The notes: generated by a model from the letters alone, not told the origin. Positions 46,297-55,478 are shown, counted from the first letter of the stretch. The stretch: DNA of 64,000 bases from Pseudoclavibacter chungangensis (GCF_013410545.1 NZ_JACCFV010000001.1:372001-436000), one strand, 5' to 3'. Program-made: numbers and translations.

Positions 46297-47345
46297 ACGC
46301 ACTGCGTGACGTCCGGAACGCCGTCGACGCCGATCCCGAGACGTTGACCATTGCGCGCGCACGCCTCGAGCGGCGCATGGCGTCGGCGGTCCCGGCCCGG
46401 GAACGTCGACGTCCGTCGTGGCGTCGTGTCGCGGGTTTCGGGACGGCGGCGCTCGGCGCGGCGGGCGTCGCGACGACGGTCGCGGTTCTCGCCTTCGCCG
46501 GAGCAACCGTGCCCCTCCCCGATCCGGTCACGCCCGCCGGAGACGACGTGGAGATCCGTGTCGTCGACATGGCACCCGCGGCCGGGACGTTCCTGAAGGC
46601 GGAGGAGCACCTCGAACAATTGCTCGTCGTGCAATCGCCTCCAGACGATCCCGAGGAGCCGTTCGTCGGTGCCGCGACGCGTGCGGACGCGAGGTAGGCG
46701 ATCCTGACGCGTTGGCCGACCACGAGCTACATTCCGGCCGAGCCTGGTGCCGAGCGCGTGGTGGTGACGACCGCGGGGTTCGAGGGGGTGGAGATCTACG
46801 GCGACCGAGCCGCGGCGAGCACGGCCTGGGACGCGAAATACGCATCGCAGGATGCCTACGGACGTGGTGTGTTCGATCCTGCGCCGCTCTCGACCAACCG
46901 CTACCCGAATCCGAGCGAACCCGATGCTCCGTCGCTGTACGAGTTGACCCGCGACGAGTTCCCGAGCCACCCGGAGCGCCTTGCCGAACACTGGGCGCAG
47001 CAGGCGTCGGCGCGGGGGGACGCGAGTGTGGCGTCGGTTGCGCTGTCGGCGTTGCAGTGGCCGGCGAAGTTCAACCTCGAACCACCCTCGGTGCGCACAA
47101 CGGTGTTCGACGCGCTGCAGCTCGTCGACGGGATCCAGGTCATGCAGGCGTCGGACGGTTCGGTGCGCATCGAGGGATCGCTCGGCTCGGGTTCCGAGGT
47201 GGTCGTTCACGTCGACGCGTCCCGGGGCATCGTCACGATGAGCGAGGAGTTCCTCGGTGAGCGCGGGAGCGGCGGCATCGTGCCGGACGGGGTGCCGGAC
47301 GTGCGCGTGCGATTCAGCTACGAGACCGTGCTGAGCGCACCGTAG
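46284..47345 (+). pseudogene. Sigma-factor partner membrane protein interrupted by an in-frame TAG
   Basis: The frame opens at ATG 46284 after AGGAACAGGG, overlapping the sigma gene. Residues 1-50 are helical and basic, about 50-73 form one transmembrane helix (VAGFGTAALGAAGVATTVAVL), and an extracytoplasmic domain begins. Codon 138 (46695-46697) is TAG, after which the same frame stays open for 215 codons to a stop at 47343-47345. The paralogue at 47984 aligns across the break: ATRADA-R-stop-AILT here against ATRADATAAILT there. So one nonsense codon splits an otherwise intact gene of the CU044_5270 type, which commonly follows ECF sigma genes. The product is either a 137-residue truncation or, if the stop is suppressed, 353 residues. 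Confidence 0.8.
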
Positions 47346-47534
47346 CGCCCAGCGCGTCGTCACGTCGCGAGGGCCGCCGCATCCGAGCGGGTGGTCGCCA
47401 CACGTGCCCGTTCCGAGGCGGCGCCCACGCTCGCGCGACACACACCGGGGTGCCGTGAACCGGATCGCGGCACGTGAGCGACGTCGCGTGTGCAGCCCCT
47501 GCTCGCGTATACCCGAAGCCGACGGAGGCACACG

Positions 47535-47735
47535 ATGACGGACCGGACCGACGAGGCCGACGCGACCATCGGCGAGGACGCCGATGCACCGAGTACGGAA
47601 TTCGACCGGGATACTGCCGAGCGTGACCGGCTGATCGATCGACGTTCCGTGGTCGTGGTCGCGATCTCGCTCCTACTCGGGGCCGGTGCCGCCGCGATCG
47701 TGGGGTTCGCGGGACTCGGGCACGGCCACGGGTAG
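47535..47735 (+). CDS. Small single-helix membrane protein
   Basis: A 66-residue protein with an acidic N-terminus (MTDRTDEADATIGEDADA), one transmembrane helix (about residues 38-59, SVVVVAISLLLGAGAAAIVG) and a short GHGHG end. GGAGG precedes the ATG. I do not recognise a family. It lies between the interrupted sigma-partner gene and its paralogue, all in the same direction, so a shared regulon is plausible. The 190 bases upstream show no clear terminator; TATACC near 47509 is a weak -10 candidate. Confidence 0.6.
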   Translation: MTDRTDEADATIGEDADAPSTEFDRDTAERDRLIDRRSVVVVAISLLLGAGAAAIVGFAGLGHGHG

Positions 47736-47983
47736 CCGAGGACGCCTTCACGGCCCGGCCACCGAAGCGCGTGAAGCACCGTGAGTCGTCGTCTCGAGGG
47801 CGGTGCGTCCGACGCCGGCACGAGCGAGGTCCTCGTCGCGAGCCCGCTACGGCGGGACCGGTGATGACACGCCGAGGTATGAACGCCGAACCGGGAGGGC
47901 CGTCCCCGGCAATACATATCGAGCGCGACGTGGCCGGTCCTCGGCCGGCGCTCGACGAAACCTCACGGAACGAAGGAGTAGCC

Positions 47984-48949
47984 ATGGAATCGACACGTAG
48001 CCGCCGGGGCGGCCAGCGCCTCGGTATCGGAATCGGCATCGCGGGCGCCACCGGCCTCGGCACCGCCGCCGCAGTGACGGCGCTCGTTGCCGGGGCCCTC
48101 GCGCCCGCGGCCGGGCCTGCTGTCGCCGCCGACGGCGATGCACCGGGCGGGACACCGCGCTCGGTCGAGATCACGGCCGTGGACCTGCGGCCCGGTGCGG
48201 GCGAATACCTGAAGATCGACGAGCAGCTCGACCAGGTGCTCATCGTACAGCCGACGCCAGACTTTCCCGACGAGCCGTTCGCTGGGCCCGCGACGCGGGC
48301 GGATGCGACGGCTGCGATCCTCACGAGCTGGCAGTCGACGACATATTCGGCCGGAGACGCGGGCGTCGAGAGCGTCGACGTGAGCACGCCCGGCTTCGTC
48401 GGTGTCGAGATCTACGGCGATCGCGCGGCCGCGACGGCCGCGTGGGACGCGAAGTACGCGCCCGCCGACGTCTACGGCAGCGGCGTTCTCGACCCCGCGC
48501 CGGCCGAGACGGAGCGCTGGATCGACGAGGAGTCCGGGATCGCCGGACTCTTCGAGCTTCCCGCGAGCGAGGTGCCCGGCGACGTCGAGGGAATGATCAC
48601 GATGTGGGAGAGTCGCGCGGCGGAGCTCGGCCTTTCGAGCGCAGGTGCCTACGCGCTCGGGGCGCTGGATGCCGGCGGTTTCAACCTGAGTGCGCCTGAG
48701 GTTCGGCTCGTCGTGTTCGAGGCGCTCCAGCAGGTCGAGGGAGTGGACGTGTCGTCGGACGCGGACGCGCTCGTGTTCACGGGGAGTACGCAGGACGGGA
48801 CCACGGTCGAACTGCAAGTCGACGCTTCGCGTGGCATCGTCACGAGCGTCGCCGAGTACGAGGGAGCGCGTGCCGGTGGGCTCGTCCCCGACGACGTCCC
48901 CGACGTCACGCAGCGTTTCGACGACGAAACGGTCACGAGCGCTCCCTGA
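47984..48949 (+). CDS. Exported or membrane-anchored paralogue of the sigma-partner protein
   Basis: A 321-residue protein with an N-terminal hydrophobic segment (about residues 10-45, IGIAGATGLGTAAAVTALVAG and following) that may be a signal anchor or cleaved at APAVAA, followed by a 270-residue outer domain. It is clearly related over that domain to the interrupted protein at 46284: EITAVDLRPGAGEYLKIDEQ, ATRADATAAILTSWQ, GVEIYGDRAAATAAWDAKYA, ELQVDASRGIVT and VPDDVPDV. It lacks the cytoplasmic N-terminus of its relative, so it probably does not bind the sigma factor directly. AAGGAG lies 5 nt before the ATG. Function unknown. Confidence 0.7.
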   Translation: MESTRSRRGGQRLGIGIGIAGATGLGTAAAVTALVAGALAPAAGPAVAADGDAPGGTPRSVEITAVDLRPGAGEYLKIDEQLDQVLIVQPTPDFPDEPFAGPATRADATAAILTSWQSTTYSAGDAGVESVDVSTPGFVGVEIYGDRAAATAAWDAKYAPADVYGSGVLDPAPAETERWIDEESGIAGLFELPASEVPGDVEGMITMWESRAAELGLSSAGAYALGALDAGGFNLSAPEVRLVVFEALQQVEGVDVSSDADALVFTGSTQDGTTVELQVDASRGIVTSVAEYEGARAGGLVPDDVPDVTQRFDDETVTSAP

Positions 48950-48963
48950 CCGCAACCACGGAC

Positions 48964-48998
48964 CGGAACGCCGTTCGCGTCATGCGGATGGCGTTCCG
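48964..48998 (+). terminator. Hairpin after the paralogue gene
   Basis: CGGAACGCC and GGCGTTCCG arms (9 bp) around a 17-base loop, 15 bases beyond the stop at 48949. Confidence 0.45.
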
Positions 48999-49273
48999 CC
49001 TGTGCAGACAATGGATGCGCACATCTTGACAGCGGTCATCACACGAGCGAGGCCTGAAGTGTCGTCACGGTGTTCGGTGCGTTCCTCATGCGGCAGCCCT
49101 TCCGTGACACCCTGAACGAGCTCGAATCGGGGCGGGACGTCGGGAGGTCGGGGCGTCCGTCCGGCGAGGCCGTCCGCGAGCGCCGCTCGGTCGAGGGAGT
49201 ACCCTCGACCGAGCGGCGCTTTGTCGATCGCGCTCCCACACGGCCACCGGCCGGGCACACGAAAGGGCACCCC
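48999..49273 (+). promoter_or_regulatory. trpEG leader with promoter-like TTGACA and strong hairpin
   Basis: This 275-base leader carries TTGACA at 49026-49031, a good -35, although the -10 expected near 49049-49055 is poor (AGGCCT). A 19-bp perfect hairpin (49179-49197 with 49202-49220, loop AGTA) is followed by TTTGTCG and then by the ribosome site AAAGGG and the GTG at 49274. No short frame rich in tryptophan codons is visible, so a classical Trp leader peptide is not supported. The hairpin could still act as an attenuator or terminator upstream of trpEG. Confidence 0.4.
49179..49220 (+). terminator. 19-bp perfect hairpin in the trpEG leader
   Basis: Arms AGCGCCGCTCGGTCGAGGG and complement, loop AGTA, followed by a short TTT. 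It lies 53 bases before the trpEG start, inside the probable transcript. Confidence 0.55.
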
Positions 49274-51475
49274 GTGTTCACCACCGCTCACACTTCCCGC
49301 GAGGCCGACCCCGCGGAGATGGACGACATCCAGGCCGGTCTCGACGACCGGCACGGCGTGGTCCTCTCCTCCGGCGTCGAGTACCCCGGGCGGTACACGC
49401 GATGGGACATCGGGTTCATCGACCCGCCGCTCGTGATCGAGGGGCGGGGCTTCGACCTCGTGGTCCGAGCGCTCAACGAGCGTGGCCGTATCCCGTTGAC
49501 GGGACTGCGCGAGGTGATCGCCGCGGTCGACGGCGTGCACGTCACGGCGACGATCGAGAACGAGGGCGCGTTCGGCGCCTTCCAGGTGCACGTCGATCCG
49601 CAACGCGACGAGGTGCTTCCCGAGGAGGCGCGCACCCGGCGCCGCTCGTCGTTCTCGATCGTGCGCGCCGTCATCGAGGCGCTCCCGGACGACGTTCCGC
49701 ACCTCGGCCTCTACGGTTCGTTCGGCTACGACCTCGTGCGGCAGATCGAGGCGCTCGATGCGCCCGCGGGTGGCGCGCAGCGAGACCTCGTCGTCTACCT
49801 GCCCGATTCGGTGCTCGTCGTCGACCGGCAGCGTGGCGACGCGCAGCGCTTCGACTTCGAGTTCGCGCTCGGCGGCGAGACGACCGAGGGCATCGCCCGC
49901 AGTGCGACCCCGAGTCCGTTCGTCGGGCCCTCGGCCGATGCGCGCGACGAACGTGACCACGCGCCGGGCGAGTACGCCGAGCTCGTCGCGAGCGCGAAGT
50001 CGTCGTTCGAGCGCGGCGCGCTCTTCGAGGTCGTCCCCGGCCAGGCCTTCCGACGGCCGCTGCGCGCGACGCCGTCGGCGCTCTTCGCGCACCTCCGCGT
50101 CTCGAACCCCGCGCCCTACGGCGCGTTCATGAACCTCGGTGACAACGAGTTCCTCGTGTCGGCGAGCCCCGAGATGTTCGTGCGCGTGAGCGGCACCCGG
50201 GTCGAGACCGTGCCGATCTCCGGCACCATCCGACGCGGTGCCGACGCGATCGAGGACGCCGACCGCATCCTCGAACTCCTCAACTCGGACAAGGACCGCT
50301 CCGAGCTCACGATGTGCACCGACGTCGACCGCAACGACAAGTCGCGCGTGTGCGTTCCCGGCTCAGTGCGCATCATCGGGCGGCGCCAGGTGGAGCTGTA
50401 CTCGAAGGTCATCCACACGGTCGATCACGTCGAGGGCGAGCTCCGCCCCGGTCTCGACGGGCTCGACGCGTTCGCGACGCACATGTGGGCCGTCACGGTG
50501 ACGGGCGCCCCGAAGATCTGGGCGATGCGGTTCATCGACGAGTACGAACGCACGCCGCGCACGTGGTACGGCGGCGCGATCGGCGTCGTGTCCGCGAACG
50601 GCGACGTGAACACGGGCCTCACGATCCGCACCGCCATGATCCGCGACGGCATCGCCGAGGTGCGTGCCGGTGGCACGCTCCTCATCGACTCCGTCCCCGA
50701 GGACGAGGAGCGCGAGACCGAGATGAAGGCGTCCGCGCTGCTCGAGGCGATCGACGCCACGGGCGCGGCCGCGGCCGCCACGGCCGACGTCGACGTGACG
50801 ACCGCCGAGCTCGTCGGCGCGGCGAACACGGGTGCGGGCACGGGCCGACGCATCCTCCTCCTCGACCACGAGGACTCGTTCGTCCAGATGCTCGCCGGGT
50901 ACATGGGCGAGTCGGGCGCGGAGGTCCGCACTGTCCGCATCCCGTTCGGCGGCATCGATCGCGACGCGCTCCGTGCACAGCTCGACGACTTCGACCCGGA
51001 CCTCGTCGTCATGTCGCCCGGGCCGGGCACGCCCGACGACTTCCGTGACGGCGAGGTGCTCGACGAGGTGCTCGGCCGCGGTCTCGCCGTGTTCGGTGTG
51101 TGCCTCGGGCAGCAGGCGATCGGCGAGTACTTCGGCGGAGCCCTCGGCCAGCTCGGCTACCCGTTGCACGGACAGGAGCGGTCGGTGACGCGCGTCGCGG
51201 ACGGCTTCCTCGACACGCTGCCGGAGACGTTCACGACGGGCCGCTACCACTCGCTCTACATCGATCCGGCGACGTTCCCGCACGACGAGCTCGTGCTCGT
51301 CGCGAGCGACGGCGACGGCATCCCGATGGCGGTCCAGCACCGGACGAGGCCGGTGTTCGCCGTCCAGTTCCACCCCGAGAGCCTCATGACCCTGCGGGAC
51401 TCGGCGGGGCACCAGATCATCGACGCGGTCCTCGAGGCCGTCTCCGCACGGAACTTCCAGACGGCCGAGGTCTAG
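49274..51475 (+). CDS. trpEG: Fused anthranilate synthase (TrpE-TrpG)
   Basis: A 733-residue single-chain anthranilate synthase that makes anthranilate from chorismate and glutamine, the first committed step of tryptophan synthesis. The N-terminal half is the chorismate-binding component I (LYGSFGYDLVRQIEAL, PISGTIRRGADAIEDADRIL, LTMCTDVDRNDKSRVC, TVTGAPKIWAMRFIDEYE, RAGGTLLIDSVPEDEERETE). After a linker near residue 500, the glutaminase component has the nucleophile Cys in FGVCLGQQAIGEYFG and His-Glu in VQFHPESL. The GTG at 49274 follows AAAGGG. Fused forms are common in actinobacteria. Phenazine-type PhzE has a similar layout, but no phenazine genes adjoin. Confidence 0.9.
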   Translation: MFTTAHTSREADPAEMDDIQAGLDDRHGVVLSSGVEYPGRYTRWDIGFIDPPLVIEGRGFDLVVRALNERGRIPLTGLREVIAAVDGVHVTATIENEGAFGAFQVHVDPQRDEVLPEEARTRRRSSFSIVRAVIEALPDDVPHLGLYGSFGYDLVRQIEALDAPAGGAQRDLVVYLPDSVLVVDRQRGDAQRFDFEFALGGETTEGIARSATPSPFVGPSADARDERDHAPGEYAELVASAKSSFERGALFEVVPGQAFRRPLRATPSALFAHLRVSNPAPYGAFMNLGDNEFLVSASPEMFVRVSGTRVETVPISGTIRRGADAIEDADRILELLNSDKDRSELTMCTDVDRNDKSRVCVPGSVRIIGRRQVELYSKVIHTVDHVEGELRPGLDGLDAFATHMWAVTVTGAPKIWAMRFIDEYERTPRTWYGGAIGVVSANGDVNTGLTIRTAMIRDGIAEVRAGGTLLIDSVPEDEERETEMKASALLEAIDATGAAAAATADVDVTTAELVGAANTGAGTGRRILLLDHEDSFVQMLAGYMGESGAEVRTVRIPFGGIDRDALRAQLDDFDPDLVVMSPGPGTPDDFRDGEVLDEVLGRGLAVFGVCLGQQAIGEYFGGALGQLGYPLHGQERSVTRVADGFLDTLPETFTTGRYHSLYIDPATFPHDELVLVASDGDGIPMAVQHRTRPVFAVQFHPESLMTLRDSAGHQIIDAVLEAVSARNFQTAEV

Positions 51476-51538
51476 CCGCCGGACGGTCGAGGCCCCGGGG
51501 GTGCGAACGGGCGACGCCCGGAGCGACGTCGCCGCTAC

Positions 51539-51544
51539 TATGGT
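51539..51544 (+). promoter_or_regulatory. Leaderless -10 box of the LysR gene (TATGGT)
   Basis: TATGGT, 7 bases, then the ATG at 51552. Confidence 0.5.
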
Positions 51545-51551
51545 TCCCACG

Positions 51552-52424
51552 ATGCACATCGACAAGCTCACCGCGTTCGTCGCCGTCGCCGACGAACGCT
51601 CCTTCAGCGTGGCCGCGGAGGAACTCGACGTCCCTGAGGAAGACCTGCGCGCCGCGGTCGAGGAGTTCGAGCGCGAGCTCGGGCACCGGCTGTTCGCCCA
51701 GACGACGGGGACGGTGCGACTCACCCCCGAGGGGGCGGCCGCGCTCGCCCCGACGCGCATCGCGCTCTCGGCGCTCGAAGCGGTCACCGAGGCGGTGTCG
51801 TCGATCGGCCTCGGCCGCGAGGTCGTTCGCCTCGGCGTCGTCGTCGGCGCGGTCGTCCCGTCGCTGCCGCACGTCCTCGCGCAGTTCGCGCGCGAGTTCC
51901 CGGACGTCCGCCTCGAGATCACCGCCGCATCGGCGACCGCCCTCGAGTCGCGGGTCGCAGACGGCTCGCTCGATCTCGCCTATGTCGTCCACATCGGCAC
52001 GTCCGCGCGGTTCCACTTCTCGTTCACCGATCCGCTCGTCGTCGTCGGCGGACCGGGCGGCGAAACGATCAGCATCGTCGACCTCGCGGAGCGGCCCGTC
52101 ATCGCCGTCGACGCCGCGATCGGCGTGCGCGAGGCACTCGAACGCGCCGCATCCCTCGCCGGTGCCCGGATCGACGTCATCGCGCACGTCGCGACGCCGG
52201 AGCTCGCCCTCGAGCTCGCCGGCGAACACCTCGGGCGCGCGGTCGTCGCCCGCACGCTCGCGCCCGCCGGCTCGCCGCGGGTGCTCGACGCGGACGGCGC
52301 ACCGATGGAACTGCGCATCGGGCTCATCGCGCACCCCGAGCACCGCAGCACGGCCGCCGAACGACTGCTCGAGCACCTGTGCGACGCGGTCGCGCTCGTC
52401 TACGGCGGGGCACTCGCGAACTGA
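51552..52424 (+). CDS. LysR-type transcriptional regulator
   Basis: A 290-residue regulator. The N-terminal winged helix (LTAFVAVADERSFSVAAEEL and LRAAVEEFERELGHRLFAQT) is somewhat divergent from the usual LysR sequence, but the TGTVRLTPEGAAALAPT wing is clear. Residues 90-290 form the periplasmic-binding-protein-like effector domain (VVRLGVVVGAVVPSLPHVLAQ, FPDVRLEITAASATALES, LDLAYVV). The effector is unknown. It follows trpEG in the same direction, after 76 bases with its own promoter, and is not divergent from a target gene as many LysR regulators are. Confidence 0.82.
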   Translation: MHIDKLTAFVAVADERSFSVAAEELDVPEEDLRAAVEEFERELGHRLFAQTTGTVRLTPEGAAALAPTRIALSALEAVTEAVSSIGLGREVVRLGVVVGAVVPSLPHVLAQFAREFPDVRLEITAASATALESRVADGSLDLAYVVHIGTSARFHFSFTDPLVVVGGPGGETISIVDLAERPVIAVDAAIGVREALERAASLAGARIDVIAHVATPELALELAGEHLGRAVVARTLAPAGSPRVLDADGAPMELRIGLIAHPEHRSTAAERLLEHLCDAVALVYGGALAN

Positions 52425-52552
52425 GACCGGTGCGGTGCGGCGCACGCTCCTGCGTTCCGTGACGCCGAGCCCGTGCGCGCGTCACCGGTGATCACTACGC
52501 TGGAACGGCCGCACCCGACATCCGGGTGCGGGGCGAGGTGTCGGAGGCAGGC

Positions 52553-54094
52553 ATGGGACGAGCGATCGGCATCGATCTCGGCACGACGTACTGCGCGGTC
52601 GCGGTGCTCGACGCGGACGGGACGCCGAAGATCCTTCCGAACCGCGACGGCGAGGACATCACGCCGTCGGTCGTGCTCTTCCAGGACTTCGGTTCAGGCG
52701 ACGAGCCGCTCGTCGGGACGCTCGCGAAGCAGGCCGCACCGGATGCTCCGCTCGATGTCGTGCAATACGTGAAGCGGCAGATGGGCGATCCGACGTGGCG
52801 TTTCGTCTCGTCGAGCGGTGCGCACTACACGGCGGAGGAGGTCTCCGCGATCATCCTCCGACGGTTGCGCGACGACGCGGAGCTCGCCCTCGGTGAACCC
52901 GTCAGCGACGCGGTCATCACCGTGCCCGCCTACTTCGACGACGCGCGGCGCACGGCGACGCGTCAGGCCGGTGCGATCGCCGGGCTCAACGTCCTGCGTG
53001 TCCTGAACGAACCGACGGCGGCGGCGCTGTCGTTCGGGGTGGACACGGCGGGCCAGGGCAACGTCCTCGTCTACGACCTCGGGGGCGGCACGTTCGACGT
53101 CACGATCATGCGCATCACGGACGGCACCTTCGACGTCCTCGCGACGGACGGCGACCGACAACTCGGCGGCTTCGACTTCGACAACCGGCTCATGCAGTTC
53201 GTCGCCGACGAGATCGTCGGACAGGGCGGGCCAGATCTTCTCGACACACCCGAGGACCTCGCGAACCTGCGCGAGAAGATCGAGCACGCGAAGCGCGCGC
53301 TCACGACCGTCCCGCAGACGAACGTGTCGATCACGGCGGGTGGTCGCCCGTACCGGGTCGTCGTGAAGCGCACCGACTTCGAGCTGCTCACGAGCGATCT
53401 GCTCGGTCGCACGCGCGATCTGGCCCAGCACGTGCTCGACGAGGCCGGGATCGCGTGGACGGACCTCGACCACGTGCTCCTCGTGGGCGGTTCGACGCGG
53501 ATGCCCATGATCGCCCAACTCGTCGAGGGGCTGACGGGGCGGCCCGTCTCGCGCGACTCGCGTCCCGACGAGTCCGTCGCGCTCGGGGCGGCGGTGCAGG
53601 CCGCGATCGAGCAGCGCGACGCCCCGGCGTCGTCGCAGCCCGAGATCGTCGCCGGGATCGCGCTCCCGACCGTCGAGGACGTCACCTCGCAGGCACTCGG
53701 CGTGCTCACGGTCGATCCGAGCGATCCGTCGCGCAAGCGCAACAGCGTCGTGATCCCACGCAACGCGAAGATCCCCGCGCGGTTCAGCAGCGAGGTCCGC
53801 ACGGTCTCCGACGGTCAGACCCGCGTGAGCGTCACCGTGACCCAGGGCGACGACCCCGATCCGCAGTTCGCGGTCGAGATCGGTGTCCGCGAACTGCCCG
53901 TGCCCGCCTACCCGGCCGGTGCGCCGCTGCGTCTGACGTACGCGTACGACGTCGACCAGACCGTGTCCGTCGAGCTCGAGGACCTCACGGCCGGCCGGCC
54001 GCTCGGTACCTTCGAGATCGAGCGCGTCGCGAACCTCGACGGCGAGGCGGTACGTGCCGCGACCGAGCGCGTCGCGGGGCTCTCACTGCAATGA
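52553..54094 (+). CDS. Short Hsp70 (DnaK-like) protein
   Basis: A 513-residue Hsp70 relative with a full nucleotide-binding domain: phosphate 1 loop AIGIDLGTTYCAVAV, VITVPAYFDDARRTATRQAG, VLNEPTAAALSFG, phosphate 2 loop VYDLGGGTFDVTIM and VLLVGGSTRMPMI. After residue 380 a substrate-binding beta domain is recognisable (ALGVLTVD, VIPRNAKIPARF), but the usual alpha-helical lid of DnaK is missing and the protein ends near LSLQ. It is thus shorter than DnaK (about 620). GGAGG precedes the ATG. Its neighbour is a J-like/TPR membrane protein 37 bases downstream, suggesting a dedicated chaperone pair. Confidence 0.85.
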   Translation: MGRAIGIDLGTTYCAVAVLDADGTPKILPNRDGEDITPSVVLFQDFGSGDEPLVGTLAKQAAPDAPLDVVQYVKRQMGDPTWRFVSSSGAHYTAEEVSAIILRRLRDDAELALGEPVSDAVITVPAYFDDARRTATRQAGAIAGLNVLRVLNEPTAAALSFGVDTAGQGNVLVYDLGGGTFDVTIMRITDGTFDVLATDGDRQLGGFDFDNRLMQFVADEIVGQGGPDLLDTPEDLANLREKIEHAKRALTTVPQTNVSITAGGRPYRVVVKRTDFELLTSDLLGRTRDLAQHVLDEAGIAWTDLDHVLLVGGSTRMPMIAQLVEGLTGRPVSRDSRPDESVALGAAVQAAIEQRDAPASSQPEIVAGIALPTVEDVTSQALGVLTVDPSDPSRKRNSVVIPRNAKIPARFSSEVRTVSDGQTRVSVTVTQGDDPDPQFAVEIGVRELPVPAYPAGAPLRLTYAYDVDQTVSVELEDLTAGRPLGTFEIERVANLDGEAVRAATERVAGLSLQ

Positions 54095-54131
54095 CCGAAT
54101 CGTCCACGACCGTCCGCACCGGGGGAGCAGC

Positions 54132-55478
54132 ATGAGCGACGTCGACTTCTACGAGATCCTCGAACTCGCACCCGACGCGGACGATGCGGCGGTGACGGCG
54201 GCCGTCGCCGCACAGCGTCGCATCTGGCAGGCGCGGACGGGGCATCCGCGACTCGAGACGCGGCAGCTCGCGGAGCAGCGCATGGCAGACGTGTCGGAGG
54301 CGGAGCGGGTGCTGCTCGACCCCACGGCGCGCGCCGCGTTCGACCGGGCGCGCGCCGAGATCGGCATCGCGGCGGCAGCGGACGAGGCACCCGAGCCCGA
54401 GCGGCGGACGAGCGCGGCGAACGATCGCGCGGCGCACGGCGGAGCGGGGCCACGGACGCGCTACGCGGATCCCGAGGATTCGCGGGCCGGGGAAGACGCC
54501 GGCGGCGAGGAGTCCACCCGCGCCGCACGTCCCGTGCGGCAGGTGCCCGCACAGCGCAGCTCGCAGGACTGGACGTCGATCGCCGCCGACTACTACGAGC
54601 GTGGCGCGTACGACCACGCCCGGACGGCCGCCCAGCAGGCCGTCGGCGTCGACCAGGAGGACGCGAGCGCCTGGCAGATGCTCGCGCTCGCCTCGTGGCA
54701 GACAGGCGATCGCGCGTCGGCGCAGTTCGAGTTCTCCGAGGCGGAGCGACTCGACCCGCACAACGAGTGGACACAGGCGTGCATCGGTGACTTCCACTCC
54801 GAGGTCCAGGCCTACGCGGTCGCGATCGTGCACTACCGCCGCGCGCTCGCGATCGACCCGACGAACGCGCCCGTGCGTTCGATGATCGGCGTGTGCCTCA
54901 TCGAGCAGGGACAGATCGACGCGGGATGCCTCGAACTCGAGCGGGCCCACCGCGACGCCCCCGGCGACGCCGAGATCACCGCACGGTACGCGGGCGCCCT
55001 CACGGACCTCATCCGGTCCCGCTGGTCGCGCACCCTCGACGGTACGCCCGTGATCCTCTCGCAGGCGCAGCTCGACTACGCGACGACCTACCTCGCGCAG
55101 ATCGACGCGCTCCACGTGCAGGACGAGGTGGCGCTCGCCCACGCCGCGCAGGTGCGCGGCATGGTGCAGCACGCATCGACCGTGAAGATCCACTCGTGGA
55201 AGGGCATCGGCTGGATCATCTTCCTCGAGCTCGCCCTGCTGTTCGTCGTCCTGCCCCTCCTGGGGCTCGCGGGCGACGCGGCGATCTGGTGGCGCATCCT
55301 CGTCGTCGTCGTGTTCGTCCTCGGCGTGCCGGCGCTGTGGGTCTGGTCGCGCATCAAGCCGGGCTGGAAGTGGTACCGCGCGCAGCAGCCCGCGGCCGTG
55401 CGGGCGACGGGCCTGCAGGATCCGACGCGCAGCGAACTCCGGCGAGCCGACGAGCCCGCCGTCACCGCCGGGGGGTGA
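54132..55478 (+). CDS. J-domain-like and TPR protein with two C-terminal membrane helices
   Basis: A 448-residue protein. Residues 1-75 look like a J domain (DFYEILELAPDADDAAVTAA, RRIWQARTGHPRLETRQLAE, LLDPTARAAFDRARAE), but the catalytic HPD tripeptide reads HPR (H38-P39-R40). A charged linker follows, then tetratricopeptide-type repeats (about 150-290: YYERGAYDHARTAAQQAVGV, AVAIVHYRRALAIDPTNAPV) and two hydrophobic helices (about 360-380 and 387-406). It overlaps no gene but follows the short Hsp70 directly with a GGGGGAG ribosome site. Without the aspartate it may dock to the Hsp70 rather than stimulate it. Cytoplasmic domains on a membrane anchor are expected. Confidence 0.72.
   Translation: MSDVDFYEILELAPDADDAAVTAAVAAQRRIWQARTGHPRLETRQLAEQRMADVSEAERVLLDPTARAAFDRARAEIGIAAAADEAPEPERRTSAANDRAAHGGAGPRTRYADPEDSRAGEDAGGEESTRAARPVRQVPAQRSSQDWTSIAADYYERGAYDHARTAAQQAVGVDQEDASAWQMLALASWQTGDRASAQFEFSEAERLDPHNEWTQACIGDFHSEVQAYAVAIVHYRRALAIDPTNAPVRSMIGVCLIEQGQIDAGCLELERAHRDAPGDAEITARYAGALTDLIRSRWSRTLDGTPVILSQAQLDYATTYLAQIDALHVQDEVALAHAAQVRGMVQHASTVKIHSWKGIGWIIFLELALLFVVLPLLGLAGDAAIWWRILVVVVFVLGVPALWVWSRIKPGWKWYRAQQPAAVRATGLQDPTRSELRRADEPAVTAGG

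Noticed and set aside
49274..51475. Phenazine synthesis gene phzE
   Set aside because: Fused TrpE-TrpG is common in actinobacteria, and no other phenazine genes are adjacent.
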